NCBI GenBank assembly: GCA_947462335.1
Contig: OX381715.1
Coordinates: 42,625,472-42,689,471, forward strand
Length of the DNA stretch: 64,000 nt
Direction: 5' to 3'
Source of the DNA: Harmothoe impar
Lineage: Eukaryota > Annelida > Polychaeta > Phyllodocida > Polynoidae
Made by a program: the position numbers and the translations under genes. This document shows, in pieces, positions 24,306 through 36,962 of this stretch (position 1 is the stretch's first letter; each line of letters begins with the position of its first letter). A model generated the notes under the pieces. The model did not search any database and was not told the DNA's origin. It saw only the letters and a list, made by a program, of their open reading frames with translations.

Positions 24306-24381
24306 ACAGGCCGGTGTGTGTATGTTTCACACAGGCCCAAGACGCATATCATGTTTCCTCATCTTGTCCCCCTCCTCATAT
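24306..24381 (+). repeat. 72-bp direct repeat, copy 2
   Basis: Direct-orientation match to 20148-20220. It lies about 200 bases beyond the right end of the inverted-repeat element and is followed by unrelated sequence. Confidence 0.7.
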
Positions 24382-24419
24382 CAATACAAGTCATCAGTAC
24401 TTTTTCGACTAAAATTTGT

Positions 24420-24643
24420 ATAGCTGAGTATAGCTAACCAATGTTATCCAAAGTTCATGATGAACATATATCAACGTTTTTACACATTAGCAAATGTAGA
24501 AAATGAACGTTCAATTTTTAACCTTTTGTAGATGTTTTTTAAATGCTTTTATACGTTAGTAAACGTTTAAAGTGAACGTTCATTTTTTAACCTAATATGA
24601 ACGTCCGCGAATGTTCTTGAACGTTCTATGTTCACTGGGTTAT
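24420..24643. repeat. Degenerate AACGTT-type MITE
   Basis: AT-rich stretch with repeated 'aacgtt' and 'gaacgttca' and a right end 'gttcactgggtta', matching the end type at 56924. The left end is not clear. Confidence 0.5.
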
Positions 24644-24649
24644 ATAACT

Positions 24650-26330
24650 CCGCTAATCAACTCCTAAACACTTGAGTCCCAAAGAATCCTGGGATGCTGG
24701 TGTCAGTCAGGACTGGATGAGCAGGATGCCGGGTCACACTCCACAGCCTGCAGACGGAACCCAAGTTATGTTGTCACATACCAGTTGGTCAGGTAGGAGT
24801 ACAGCCAGTGGCAATGACAGAAATAGCCAGCCGAACTAATCCGGGTTCTATAAAAAGCAGTACTGCGACTCACTACAAAAGGAAACCCAATTAGAATGAT
24901 TATCGATGGATGATTGTAACTGTTTAATAATTAAAAATGCCTAATAAAGTCGAATTGTTTAGTTTAGTTCATTTCTCTAGGCTATGCAAAAAATACTCTA
25001 GGAGCAATTAGACAAGGTAACTCATGTAAAATGGTGAATCGACCCCAACAATCTCATGTGCATCCATCTAATTGTGACGTGAAAAATATTGAGTGATGAG
25101 CTTCCCCCTAAATTGTGATGTAATATGTGTGTACCGTCCTTTTAGTAGGCCGCTTTTAAACAATTATCAATAATAGAGGGGTTAAACTAATATTTGGTGA
25201 CCATTTTAGTTTGCAGTATTCACCAACTGTCAAACTAGCTCAACACAAGATAAAAATTGCTTCCAAACAATAAGTACAATACGACCTTGATAAACTGACC
25301 AACCCTGTTTCAGACAAAACACACCCGGATATTGAATCAGCCAGATTATTGAAGCATATGGGTTACATTTCACTTTTGCGCCAATTTGGTGGTGTAAATT
25401 AGGTGTGTAGGGCAATACACATCCAACTACAAACAGAACATTATCTTAATCAAAGGGGTATCTAATATAAAATGTGTGTATTGGGCGAGATGACAGGATG
25501 CCTCCAGGCTATCCACTTGGTAGGATAGGTGGTGGCCAAGGCTGGGTTATTGATGACCTGCTAACCAAAGTCTGGCCGCATAAATATAGTTGGTATATCA
25601 ACTTCTGGCCATCCAAAGGTTGCTGCATGCTTGTCTCTAGCTATACCATGGCCTATCAAGTAGACAACCTGTGCAGGCTTTATATATATATATAGTGGCT
25701 ACACTTTATCTGCCCACGCCAACATACAGAAATGGTACCAAGGTGGGCGGTTCTTACTGCCAGCAACTTTCTATATTTCTTAACTCTGCAGGGACTGCAT
25801 AGTGCTTTGTTGTCTGACTATGGGCCCGTGTCGATTAGAATATATCAGACTGTTTTTTCCACTGAAAGGCACGCCAGATTTGGGTCGAACCATTGGCTTA
25901 GGTTTGACAATTTCAAGTGAAATCCAAGGGGGGAAAATGAAAACAATGTATTTCACTTTGATTAGCTATTAAAGCAAGCTAACCTCTCGACCAAACGTAA
26001 AGGTGTAGCGACAATGTCCGACCCTTCTGAGCTCTGTGTATGAATGAGATCAGTATATATCCCCATCGTACTGCTACTCTAAGAGGTGCACCTCCTAGTG
26101 AGCTAGGGGTCACTAGAGAGATTAGCACCAAGCTCCATGTGCACTCACACTGGCTAGAGAAGGATACTGATAAAGGCACACTCAAAATCCTATATAGCTG
26201 TGTCGTAAGTGATCACTCTTGATCACTTTGGGTGTTCACTGGGTGGTCACTGGTGAGTCATGGCCTAGAGACCTAGGTGTGTGACAACATCCAGCAACTG
26301 CTCACTGCATTGAGGTCACAGATTACAGGA
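24650..26330. other. Gene-free stretch
   Basis: No recognisable exon or repeat apart from a short (TA)n run near 25681. Short open frames (60-73 codons) have no family resemblance. Confidence 0.5.
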
Positions 26331-26339
26331 CATTGAGTA

Positions 26340-27383
26340 GAGTACCGTGGCGTATTACTGGCAGGGGGGGGGGGGGGGGTATTACTGGCACCTTGGCAGT
26401 GTTGTGTGGATTTCTTGCTAGGCAAATTGACTCAGGGTAGCCAATGATAATTCAAGACATTTTGGGGACATATCCTCTTACCTTAAAAGACAAAAAAAAT
26501 GGAAATAGAACTTTGTGATGAGGATAATTGCCTTAAAAATGTTGATCATTGAGTCATTGAGCTCAATATTGGTGCACTTATAGATTTTGCCAAGATGTAA
26601 GAGGAATTGGATCCAGATTCACGGCTTCACCTATATAATATATGTGTTTTCGTAAACTGTAAGCAGAATTCCATGGCCAATTTATGTCCTCTGTCTGCTA
26701 GAACAATCATTTTTGAACTGGGTCTCAATGCCCCCAAGATGGCGGGGGTGCCAGTAATACCAACAGATTTGTATAGTTTTGGGTATTACTGGCACCCGTC
26801 TTACTGTCATCCTTTTAGTTAAGATGAGCATGACAATAATCAGTTATTGATTCTTTCTTTGACACTGCATATGTTTGATTTAAGAGCAAAGCTGTTTCCT
26901 AAGTAATTTGGATTCTTTGGGTACCCAAAACAACATTCACAAATCTCCTGCAATCCTGTGAGGTCCAAGTCTGTGTTTGGGTGTATTTCAATGACATATG
27001 AGTGTTGCAAGTCAGGATGTCTCTGACTTTAAGTCCTTAATTGATGACACATAATTGTGTGTCCCCAACATGGTCGGTTTATATTTTTGTAAAACTATGG
27101 CTTTTTGTAAGGAAAGCATTAGGGTGCCAGTAATATTAACCCCCAGCCATGCCAGTAATACCAACAAAACCCTGAATCATTCAAACATAAATTTTCATAT
27201 GATAACATAATATGTTATTATTTTATTATTATTTCTGTAACTGATAACTTTGCCTGTAACTGATGGAAAATGTGAGAAAGTCCATGCTCCATGGATGGGA
27301 AAACAGAAATTCTCCAAAAATGTCACGGAAATCTCACCAGGGGGAAAAACTCCTTAGGGTGCCAGTAATACCCCACGGTACTC
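26340..27383. mobile_element. 1.04-kb inverted-repeat element with TA target duplication
   Basis: Left end GAGTACCGTGGcGTATTACT and right end its complement, flanked by TA on both sides (26338-26339 and 27384-27385), as for Tc1/mariner-type elements. The motif 'gccagtaatac' and its complement recur inside (about 26380, 26749, 26782, 27125, 27154). The left end is followed by a G run (26364-26379). No transposase. Confidence 0.65.
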
Positions 27384-28513
27384 TAGGTACTCTGAAATAC
27401 GCACTGCAGTGGTCTTAAAGTGCAGCTATGGGTGACACACAAAATTGGCTCTGCATTTAGGAGTCTGCCTGAGATGAGGTTCAGGGTTTTCAGATTGTTC
27501 AGCTCCTTATAGGGCTATGACACTATGGAATATCACATTGGAAAGGCCTTGAAGAGTACTATCTCATAGTGTGAAATTAAAATAGGTTCATAACAAAGGG
27601 GGAAAATTACAGTTTGCGAAAAGTGATGGTCTTTTTCTACCCAATAGAAAATATTGAAATATTACCCAGCCATCTGTAAAAACAAATCAGCCAGGTCCTA
27701 ATATATCAGAAGATTGTGTCTACCCATCGACAGCCTCCTTAATGGATGCCCAAGGGGTTTTCTAGACTGCCCAAATTGATGCACTGCAAGTACTGCTCTA
27801 GCCTACATGACATGGGGTTATACAGCATCAAGATGTAAATAGGGTGTTTCATATAAATCTTATGTATATTAAAGAATATCTTATAGCAATATGGAAAGGG
27901 GATATTGTAACTTTCCAACAGTGTATTACACACACCCTCAAATATAATATAACAGCCGAAAGAGATCCATACAGGTAGAGAACTGGTATAGTGGCTGCAT
28001 GGTCACACACCAACTATGTGTATAGTATAGACGCACAGTGGTGCCAATCTCTCACAGGTACCCCTGTGTATTTCTATAGTGGGCACTTGCTTCCAAAACC
28101 TTCCACTTCTAATTATGATAGAAGGATGATTAAATATGTTCTGGAAAGCTGTTAGTGTGGCCAATAACATGGCACAATAAAATACGGAATCTACACAATT
28201 TGGAAAATTTATCCAAGTGCCTACATTGAGGACAAGCCACTGTAAGTAAATCTGGGGCACCAAATTAGCGAGCCCGTCCAAAAAACGACCTGAGCCCTCT
28301 TTCAACCCGTCAAAATAAGGATCTGAACCCCCTTTCAGTCCATCCAAAAACCGATCTGTGCCCAACATGGGCAGACCGCATGGGGTGAGACCAAAGCCCA
28401 GTGCCCTAAACCGACGTGAGCCCGTCGGTTAGCCCACTCAGGGCCACACTTGCAAATACAGTCTGGCCCTTTTCGGGGCCACAGTGTGTTTGCTACTAGG
28501 GACATTAGTGAAT

Positions 28514-30042
28514 ATGATCGTTCATTTTGTGATAGAAGCATATAATTTGATCCAGACATACTTTGTATGATACTCTTTCATATTTAGATGGGAGGCACCT
28601 GGAATTTTGATTTGATTTTATCAGCCATTTGAAATTCTTTAAATTTTCCATTGTTTTTTAAAATGGACCATCCTCCTTCAAACGACATTAACTTCCCAAT
28701 CAGAACACAGCCCCATAGAGGCTCTAAGTCCCCACTTATCTAATATAGATATACTAACCTATATCAACCTCATTTGCATAATTTGCATATTTGAGCTCCA
28801 AATCGGTATCACAAGTTTGAATTTGTTAAAAAGGCACAAAAGCAAGTAACATGTACCTTGATAAATCCCTTTTTGGCAAAAAATGGGAAGCACCTGGAAT
28901 TTTGAATTGTTAGGTCACTTTTGACTATCTAAATCTAAGTCAAATTTAAATGCTCTAAAATCTATATTGCAGACTCTCTTAGATTGATTACATTGAATCT
29001 TCAATTTGCATGCAGCCCTTTATATGTGCCCTAAGTCCTCAAATTGTCTAATTAAAATATACTGACCTACTTTAACCTCATTTGCATAATTTGGATATTC
29101 ATGCTCCAAGTCTAGATCACACGTTTTAATTAAGTTTAAATGCATACCATCAAGGCAACATTACATCATAACAATATTTCATAGGAGTAAAAGGGGGTGA
29201 CCTGGAATTTTAAACATTAGGTCACTTTGGACCATCTGAATCGAAGTCAAATTTAAAAGTCCTAATAACTACTTTGCTTTTAAAATCAGATTCTCCTATT
29301 TTGAATACATTAAATCTTCAATTAGAATGAAGCTCTATACATAATATACTAACCTACTTTAACCTCATTTGCATAATTTGCATATTTGTGCTCTAAACTA
29401 TGCCCATGAACTAAAATTCAACTTGTAATCTAAACTTGGAGCACAATTATGCAAATTATGCAAATCAGATAAAAATAGGTCTATATTTTTATGTTAGAAT
29501 ATATGGGGCTGCATTTCAATTGGATATTCAATGTATTCAGAATATGAGAGTCAGCTGTAAAATTCAATACAGAATTTAGAGCTTTTTAACTTGACCTAAT
29601 GTTTATATAGTCTAAAATGGCCTTATAATTCAGAATTCCAGGTGCCTCCCATTTTTTGCAAAAAGGGCACCTATCAAAGTATATGGTGACTGGGTGCTAT
29701 GCCTTTTAAACAAGTCAAACCTGTGATCTATATTTGGAGTGTAAATATGTAAATTATGCAAATGAGGTTGAAATAAGTTAATTTATCTAACTTAGACAAT
29801 TAGGGGACTTCAGTCATATATGGGGCTACATTCGAATTCAAAACCAATGTTTTCCAACATAGCTTAGTCTGCTTGTAAAATTGATATAGAATTCAGAGCT
29901 TTTCATTCTGACCTAGTTTTAGATGGTCAAAAGTGACCTAATAATTCAAAATTCCAGGTGCCTCCCATCCTGAAATAAAAAAGTACCCTACAAAGTATGT
30001 TGGGACCAAATTATATCATTCTATCACAAAATGAACGATCAT
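28514..30042. mobile_element. 1.5-kb foldback-like element made of ~300-bp repeats
   Basis: The outer ends are inverted copies ('atgatcgttcattttgtgat' at 28514 and its complement ending at 30042). The left arm has three units starting with 'cctggaattttga' (about 28590, 28881, 29206) and the right arm has two inverted ones (about 29633, 29949). Each unit includes 'aacctcatttgcataatttg'. The centre of symmetry is about 29400. No coding region and no clear target duplication. Confidence 0.7.
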
Positions 30043-30214
30043 CCACATATTAGGAGCTAAGGAACCCCACTACACTCAAACAATAAACTCATCCACAGAT
30101 TCTTTTAAGTGACCAGGAAGCAGATCTTCTAGCTGGAGCTGTTAGATAGAAGACCCACTTGGCATTTGCGAGCCCAAAACCCGACATTTGCCTACTCCAA
30201 ACTCGGTACTGCAC

Positions 30215-30350
30215 CAGCCCTACAAGTTATAAAGGGTCAGCATGATGTATGAATGCAGACTTGGTGGAAAGACTCGCCACGGCTACATTTATACATCATA
30301 CCGACAAAAGATACAAAGCACATTTATAGCAGTATGCAGCCATTTAAAGT
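30215..30350. repeat. TTAA/'gcatcatg' family relic
   Basis: 'gggtcagcatgatgtatgaa', 'gactcgcca' and 'ggctacatttatacatcata' are the signature blocks. Ends are degraded. Confidence 0.5.
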
Positions 30351-30569
30351 TTATCCAGGATTGTGAGTTTGATTATCCTAGACCACCTGGGTTAGCATTG
30401 CCAGTCAGATGAGCCTAGTGTGGTCTTGTGGGTTGGTAACCTGGTAGGCCCTCAGGGAAAACCATTGACTTGTTTATTTTATGACCGTCACTGAAAATAC
30501 CCTTCCTATAAGACAACTATTTGACAACTTTAAATGCTTTAATTTTATCAGTGTATGACATAGCTAAAC

Positions 30570-30740
30570 CACCATCTTTCAACCCTATATGGCCCTATTG
30601 GACCATGTGCTTGGCCATAAACAGGTCCCAACATCCATAGTTGAATGATGATGGTGGACTAAGCAGTGTGTAGATTGCTATATGCTAGATTGGTCTATGA
30701 CCAAGCACATCGTCCAATAGGGCCATCTAGGGTTGAAAAG
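30570..30740. mobile_element. ~170-bp inverted-repeat MITE
   Basis: 'tttcaaccctatatggccct' on the left is matched by the complement of 'agggccatctagggttgaaa' on the right, with paired 'ccatgtgcttgg' / 'ccaagcacat' blocks inside. Arms are about 45 bases. Confidence 0.65.
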
Positions 30741-31019
30741 TAGCTCATGTCGTACCTTATGCAATATACAGACATCTACTGCAGGTAATTGGAAAAGCTG
30801 CTCAGTTAAAGCCTGTGGTCCACAGATCACTGTCATTTGCCTTACCCTTCCTGTACCTTCCTCCTGGTAGGGAGCCGTGTTGCAGACCTTCCCTTGTGGG
30901 TGGGAGGCCTGGGGTGACTAAGGCTTCAGGAGCTAAATACAGCCATAAGAAAGGTCACCCCACATGTACCCAACGCCCTAACTAGATTGACCTTAAATTA
31001 GGATGAGACAGACCTTAGC

Positions 31020-31255
31020 CATCTAAGGGTAGCATACTGCGTTAATTTGTTATGTTTTTAGTAGATATGATGCATGAATGCAGCCCTGGTGAACCTACTC
31101 ACCATGGCTGGTTTCATGTTGACGCCTCGATAGTAGTCTCAAATGCATAGGGTGATGCATGCATGCATGAAGCCTCTGGCAAAACCAAGGCTGCATTCAT
31201 GTATCATGATGACATAGCATAGCCATGCAATCAAAGTCTCCCCAAGAGGATTAAT
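31020..31255. repeat. TTAA/'gcatcatg' family relic
   Basis: Contains 'atgatgcatgaatgcagccc', 'gaacctactcaccatggctg' and 'gctgcattcatgtatcatga'. Starts near 'agccatctaaggg'. Confidence 0.5.
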
Positions 31256-31269
31256 TGGAAACAGCCGTG

Positions 31270-33639
31270 AAGGGACAGTGTCAGCCCAGGAGACTATTAC
31301 AGAAAAAGGGCTTAAAAAATAGCATAAAGATAGCGAACCCAAGCTAATGCTTAACAATAATTAACAACTTATGTTAATACTAAAGAATAATCAATAATTT
31401 ACGCTAAATATCTCCAAATGTACGCTAATGCCTAGAAATCTCTTGAAATTTAGGCGATATGCTATTGTAATAAACGATACTTTGCGTCTTTATGATATTG
31501 GTAGAGTATCAAGTAAAGAACAAAGTCCACACAGTTCGGATCAAGTGTTACAGGTTGCGAATCAATAGGTTTATTCAAGAACCTAGACAGGCAATATCTA
31601 AACGTGCGAACTCCCTATAGAGTTCGGAGCGGGTCAGTAGGCTAATCAGCCGCAGTGATCACGGGGTCTCTTTACCAGCGTGGCTCAGAGTAACTGACGA
31701 GTCCCATCGGATGCTGGGTATATATAGGCAGCCAGCCTGCGCGCGCACACGCAGACCGGAAGCCTATAGCGACCTCTGTCCATACCCCAAGCCCGAAGCA
31801 GGTGTCGCCACCTGCCGTCGGACTGAAGGGTTCGGACTGAGCTCGCAACACAGCATCCAACAGAACCCGTCATATAACACCTCGTATAACCCCAGCCCCT
31901 ACACTATTTATGAGCACAATGTTTCTTGGGGTGAGAAGTTTTACATAAAAACGTTAATTGACGTAAAAATAGCATTAGTGTTTTCTGTAAAGCCTATATG
32001 GAAAAAGTATTGTTCTGCAACACCCTGCTTAGGCTATTGCATTAACACTTCTTTTCTGTAACGGCCCCCAGTGTCGGCACCTTATTTCGGTTTTGATATA
32101 CTAACACGTGAGCTAGTGTTCTTATTCTATAGTCAACATATTTAATCTCCGAGAGGAAAATTGGCAAAACAAATATAGGCCCACTAATACAGTGCATTAC
32201 CATGATATTGGATTACGATGAACCTCATGAATATGAGTTTGAGTTTGAATTATTTTTGTTTGGCACAAATCCAATATTCAGTAATGTCTTTCGATTACAG
32301 CCAAAGTAATGCAGGTTACAACGTATACATACACATATACCTCTTACAATAAATGATCACACGCAATTCCAATCACTTGCTAGCAACCAAGCAATCCACT
32401 TATCTTGGTTGTGATTCTCTCCTCAACAATGTAGTTTTGAGTCATCCCACCACAGTATATATCAACAAGTTTACAGGCAGGTATGGGCACAGCAGACATG
32501 GTATGTGAAAAAAAAGGTGGAATCAACTATTTTAGCATGGACACATCAAGTTGGGATTTACAGTACAGGGCCTCAGGATTGTCAATTACTCTTTAGGTAA
32601 GGCTTTAAATGCAATACCCTATAGCGGCTAGTAGGCAAATCATATCGCCAGTACGGGTTATATGATCAGGACAAAGTCAGAATGCTGCTTATTCACGAGT
32701 TTTTAGCTATAAACTACTGGGGCTCGATTCATAACAATGTACGGCAGCTCAGAAAGGCTACGACCACAAAAAAATCATGTCTGTAGGGAAAACAGGGCAA
32801 ATCGTGTTTTTTTCAGGTAGTAGTCAAGGCATCATCCAAGGCTGTAGTACAAATAATTTGATATCATTTCACAATGAGATTGTAGGACACATACCCATAA
32901 CATAATCATACCACTACCCAGCAAAGGGTGGTTGTAACAATAAGTAATCTAAAAATAAATTACTGTTTTGTAGAAGTTAATAAAAATATTACACATACTA
33001 CGATTTAGGGGTAAATAGTTGAATAATGATTTTCAAAAAATGGCACAACATTGAAATATTGCCTGTGACGGTGCTGACCATTGCCAACGTTGGCCAAATG
33101 TATCCTTGCTAGCTGGGTATGCAACGTCAGTAACCATGCAACATCACTGGTGCCCTGCCGTCACCTGCGCTGCACTGGTGATGTCACCAACGCTCTCCCA
33201 GCATACATCGAAAACATGATTTAAGATTGTGAAAATGATGCGCAAAATAGCGGACATGTGACTGTTGCAGTAATTCAGAAGAGTTTACACCAACAAATGC
33301 CAAATATCATCATTGAATTACTGAATGTGTAGTTGAGAAAGAAAATGGGTTCTCCTTGGGATATGTAGAGGTAAAGTTGATCCGAATGCTGAAAATCGGA
33401 CTGCAGATTCTGACCACTGTATAGAAATGTCCACAAGCAGCTGTACCACAGCTCTGCCGTGAGACTATTTCTAAAAAAAAAGATCCTATGACACTTGCAG
33501 CTCTGCACTGGGTAGTTCTTTCTCTCCCTTTGCCCCATTTCAAATTCTGGAATGCACAGCTGCCAGCCCTCCAAGTCCAATGACAAGTTTAAGTTCCACT
33601 TCTTTTAAAATAAAAATTGTATCTTCCTAATACCAGTTC
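31270..33639. other. Gene-free stretch upstream of the bursicon-like gene
   Basis: No exon or repeat identified with confidence. It would hold any 5'UTR exon and promoter of the bursicon-like gene if the acceptor at about 33654 is real. GC-rich segment 31600-31880 is open in several frames but unconvincing. Confidence 0.45.
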
Positions 33640-33790
33640 TTCTATCTAATTCAGGTCCAAGTCCTGCTGATCGGTCCCCGTACAGGAAGGACGTTTAGCA
33701 CCCCCCGTCCACGATTCACGAGACAAATCAACCTTTAACCGCAGGACCGGTCTCCCCGCTAAACCCCTAAGCCCTTACCAGTCACCCACC
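33640..33790 (+). other. Probable 3' splice site and 5'UTR exon of the bursicon-like gene
   Basis: A pyrimidine-rich run ending in CAG at about 33654 precedes 136 bases of C-rich leader that lead to the ATG at 33791. It looks like an acceptor for a 5'UTR intron, which would place the promoter further upstream. No TATA box is obvious just before the ATG. Transcript data would be needed to confirm it. Confidence 0.4.
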
Positions 33791-34222
33791 ATGTGGGTGG
33801 GGCCTTGCTTGCTGGCCACCATCTTGTGTGGTCTAATTCTGGGACCCACCGTCGAAGGCGCCACGGGTCGCATCATTCAGGAGGGAAGCTGCCGGAAGCG
33901 GCGAATCGTTCACACCATCAAGAGTGCCAACTGTATTCCACGGCGACTGCTCTCCTACGCATGCCAGGGGTACTGTACTTCATATACCCAGATCACAAGG
34001 ACATTAGAGTTTAAACGACACTGTAAGTGCTGCCAGGAGATGGGCGAAAGAACGGCCCGTGTCAGAGTTCGCTGTCGAGACCCTGATTCGGGAGGGAGAT
34101 TTAAGATGTATACAATACTGATCAAGGTACCGGGAGGGTGCATGTGTCGCCCGTGCTCGCAGGGGGTCCATGTTATACCCCTTGAAATGGCTGCTGCAAT
34201 GAAGGAGCATGGGCCTATGTAA
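33791..34222 (+). CDS. Burs: Bursicon-alpha-like secreted cystine-knot hormone subunit
   Basis: Complete 143-residue protein. Residues 1-23 form a hydrophobic signal peptide, so the product should be secreted. The mature part has 11 cysteines (C34, C48, C58, C62, C78, C80, C81, C95, C117, C119, C122), the number typical of bursicon subunits. The CxCC block at 78-81 followed by QEMGER, and the final CMCRPC at 117-122, match the alpha (Burs) subunit better than the beta (Pburs) subunit, gremlin or norrin. In other invertebrates bursicon is a heterodimer that acts through an LGR-type receptor (family knowledge). The ATG is in a good Kozak context (cccaccATGt). A polypyrimidine stretch plus CAG at about 33640-33654 suggests a 5'UTR exon starting near 33655 (inference). 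The whole knot lies in one exon. The loop between C62 and C78 and the stretch before C58 are divergent from arthropod/mollusc forms. No partner subunit is visible in the window. An alternative is another CTCK-domain secreted protein. Confidence 0.85.
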   Translation: MWVGPCLLATILCGLILGPTVEGATGRIIQEGSCRKRRIVHTIKSANCIPRRLLSYACQGYCTSYTQITRTLEFKRHCKCCQEMGERTARVRVRCRDPDSGGRFKMYTILIKVPGGCMCRPCSQGVHVIPLEMAAAMKEHGPM

Positions 34223-34394
34223 ATAAGTACCCCTCACTGCTAGACTTGTTAATATGGTTGAGTGGTTTGGTGAAGGGGACCTAGTTGGAGTCGACAATGT
34301 CCGTGTAGGGTGTTTGTATGTGATATATGATGACTTAGCAGTGAGTTGTTAGTTAAGGTCAAATATATATGTTCTTATTTTACACATTTGACAC

Positions 34395-34690
34395 TTAACC
34401 CATTAAGGATTGCAAAGTGCTTTAATGTGCATCAAAAGTGGGTGCCTCTACACTAATTATATCAACCATTTAAGCACAGCCTGTTGCAGTACAGCAATAT
34501 TAATCGTAATGATGCAACAATGCAGCGAGGGCGAGTTACTCATATTGCCAATGATACTGGCCACTGAGAAGTGCATCAACTCTATCAGGTTGGCATGCTG
34601 CATGAATAAAGCACTGGTGAGTTACTCCCCGGAGCTCCCTTCAGACATTGTGATGACAAAGCACATTACACATTAAAGGGGCATTATCAC
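34395..34690. repeat. TTAA/'gcatcatg' family member downstream of the bursicon-like gene
   Basis: TTAACCCATTAAGG at 34395 opens it and 'cattaaaggggcattat' closes it near 34688. The middle holds 'gatgcaacaatgcagcgagg' and 'ggcatgctgcatgaataaag'. It lies about 170 bases after the bursicon stop and could influence its 3'UTR. Confidence 0.55.
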
Positions 34691-34699
34691 CACTAGCGC

Positions 34700-36960
34700 T
34701 TAACCACATAGTAGACTAGAACAGTACTAGAATTGTGAATGGGATACGCTTGGTGATTATGCGACCCATAAAGTGTGAAATGTGTGAACGCTCGCTCCTA
34801 GCTTGCATGAGGGGGTGTAAATCCTGAGACGATAACTCAGCACTAACCCCACCCTACATCATCAACTGACATGCAACCTCCCACACAGATTTGACGTCAT
34901 CCACGACAGAACGACTGATGGCAAGTTATGATAGTGTTTACAACAACATGGCTCGCTGGTACACAGCCAAGTACAGTGCTCGCTACTTCTCACTCCAAGC
35001 AGAGATCTTTATTTTGACACGGCTGTGCGGCTGCGCCTCTGACAACTCCTTACCCTTAGCTAGAGGGATTTTTGGTATAAAAGGCCAGTGTTTTTGAGAA
35101 TTTTGCAGCAACGTGCAACTTGGTTAAAGCAATATTGGTCAAATGTGCTTATGTCGAACCTCAGTTGGAGGAACTTCAGTCAAAAGCGACCTTTTTTTGC
35201 ATGAATTTTGGGGAAATTCAAAAAGGTGACCCTTGTCGAAAGGGATTTGGGTGACAACATACCTTTAGCTAGAGGGATTTTGGTGCAAAGTGACCCTTGG
35301 CTAGAGGGACTCAAAAAACACCCTTTCCAGTCACATGCCTGTGTGTAAAAAATATACCAAGTGCCCCCCTGTTCAAATGAAAATGCACTGTTTCTGTCAA
35401 ACAATAAACCTTTTGCATTTTATTATCTCAAAGGGAATATTGAAGTAAGCAATGTTACCACCATGTAACTTATTATAAGGCTGAAATCCAAGAACGCCCA
35501 ACTTTTTTGTGTTTGATGAGGCTAGCAGGGTAGGAAAGCAGTCCACTCATGCTTCCTTCTCACCTCCGTTCACAGGCGATTTCCACTTAGGGCAGAGGCA
35601 AAATAGTATGAGTAGAAGATGGGCTTGCATTTTGGCATACCCCCTACAGAGCTGGAATCCAAGATGGCTGCCCTGCTAATAATATATACAATGTATCAAT
35701 AATTATATCTGTATTTAGACCCGAAAAGAGATAACTGTAAATGACTTATCATGTAGAGATGGTTTTCAAACATGATTCAATCAGTCTCTTCTTCTTGTGC
35801 AATAGAAACTCTATTTTCTCTAATTTATTTAGTTCTTCTCTATGCTGTCCTCAGAATAAAGACATGTTTTTGGCAATTTATGAAACAAGACTAGATATAG
35901 ATAAGAACCTAGGACGACAGGAATCTATCTTGCCTCTCTTTCTTGAATTGCTTCGGTAGCCTTTGCATAATGCAAGTAATACTACTATTGTAATGATAAA
36001 ATCTGTATTTTCATGTATGAGTCACCCAATGCTGGACATATGGTGTATTTTACTGGCACATAACAATAAAGTGAAAGAATAAAGTGGCAAATGGAAATTG
36101 TTGAATAAATGTACATACTGCACATTTTAATGCTAGTTTGACTTGTTTGAACGATTGGAATGTGTGAAAGAGAACGTTTAAGGCCACTCCAGATAATATC
36201 TTTGTTTCTCATCACCAAGCCATGAGAAATATGATGAGGGCAACCTTTTTGCTGAGGGCTAAAAAGTTAGGGAAAGCTAGGGTCTCGCTAAACTAAATTC
36301 ACATTTAATAAATAAAAAGATAAATAATCCATCTAAGTTGTGAATATGTATTATTCCTCTATCCCATTGCATTTGCAACACTCTCAGCTTCAATAAGGTA
36401 TAACGTATGCCCATATTTGTCCATTATTATCATGTATCCCATTAAAATTTGCCAAAAAAAATGAAAATCTTCAAAACATGATCATTTGGAGTGGTCTAAT
36501 AGATAACCCATCAAGGGAATGAAACAAGTTATAAATGTGTTCTAATCCAAGGGATACCTCCAAAAGTCATGATGCCTTAAAGATTAATGATGCCTCCAGG
36601 AGTCATGATGCCTCCAGGAGTTTATTTCCTATCAAGCATTAAGACAGCAATTTTATTTCATGCATTAAGACAGCAATTTTATTGTTCTTAAAACCTCATC
36701 ATTTCTCACTAATACCTAAAAACGTGGTCACGATTATACTGTTTACCTACACCTATTCACCTGTGTATCTACAAAAATGGCAACAATGTTCCAGCACTCC
36801 AGGGGCCTGTTTCCTAAGACGTGTTTCTGGGAGCGTTATTTTCAAGTCTCAATAGAGCAGAGTTAAAATAGCCATAGGTAACGAAAATAGCCGGTTGCCA
36901 AACCCGAAAAATTAATATTTCTATTTTAGATATATCAACAGAAATATTAGTATAACTACT
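34700..36960. other. Gene-free stretch downstream of the bursicon-like gene
   Basis: A 'tagctagagggatttt' motif occurs three times (about 35056, 35267 and 35297) and 'tcatgatgcctccaggagt' twice near 36600; a 'caggggcctgtttcc' MITE-like end is at about 36800. No gene is supported. Confidence 0.45.
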
Positions 36961-36962
36961 TA

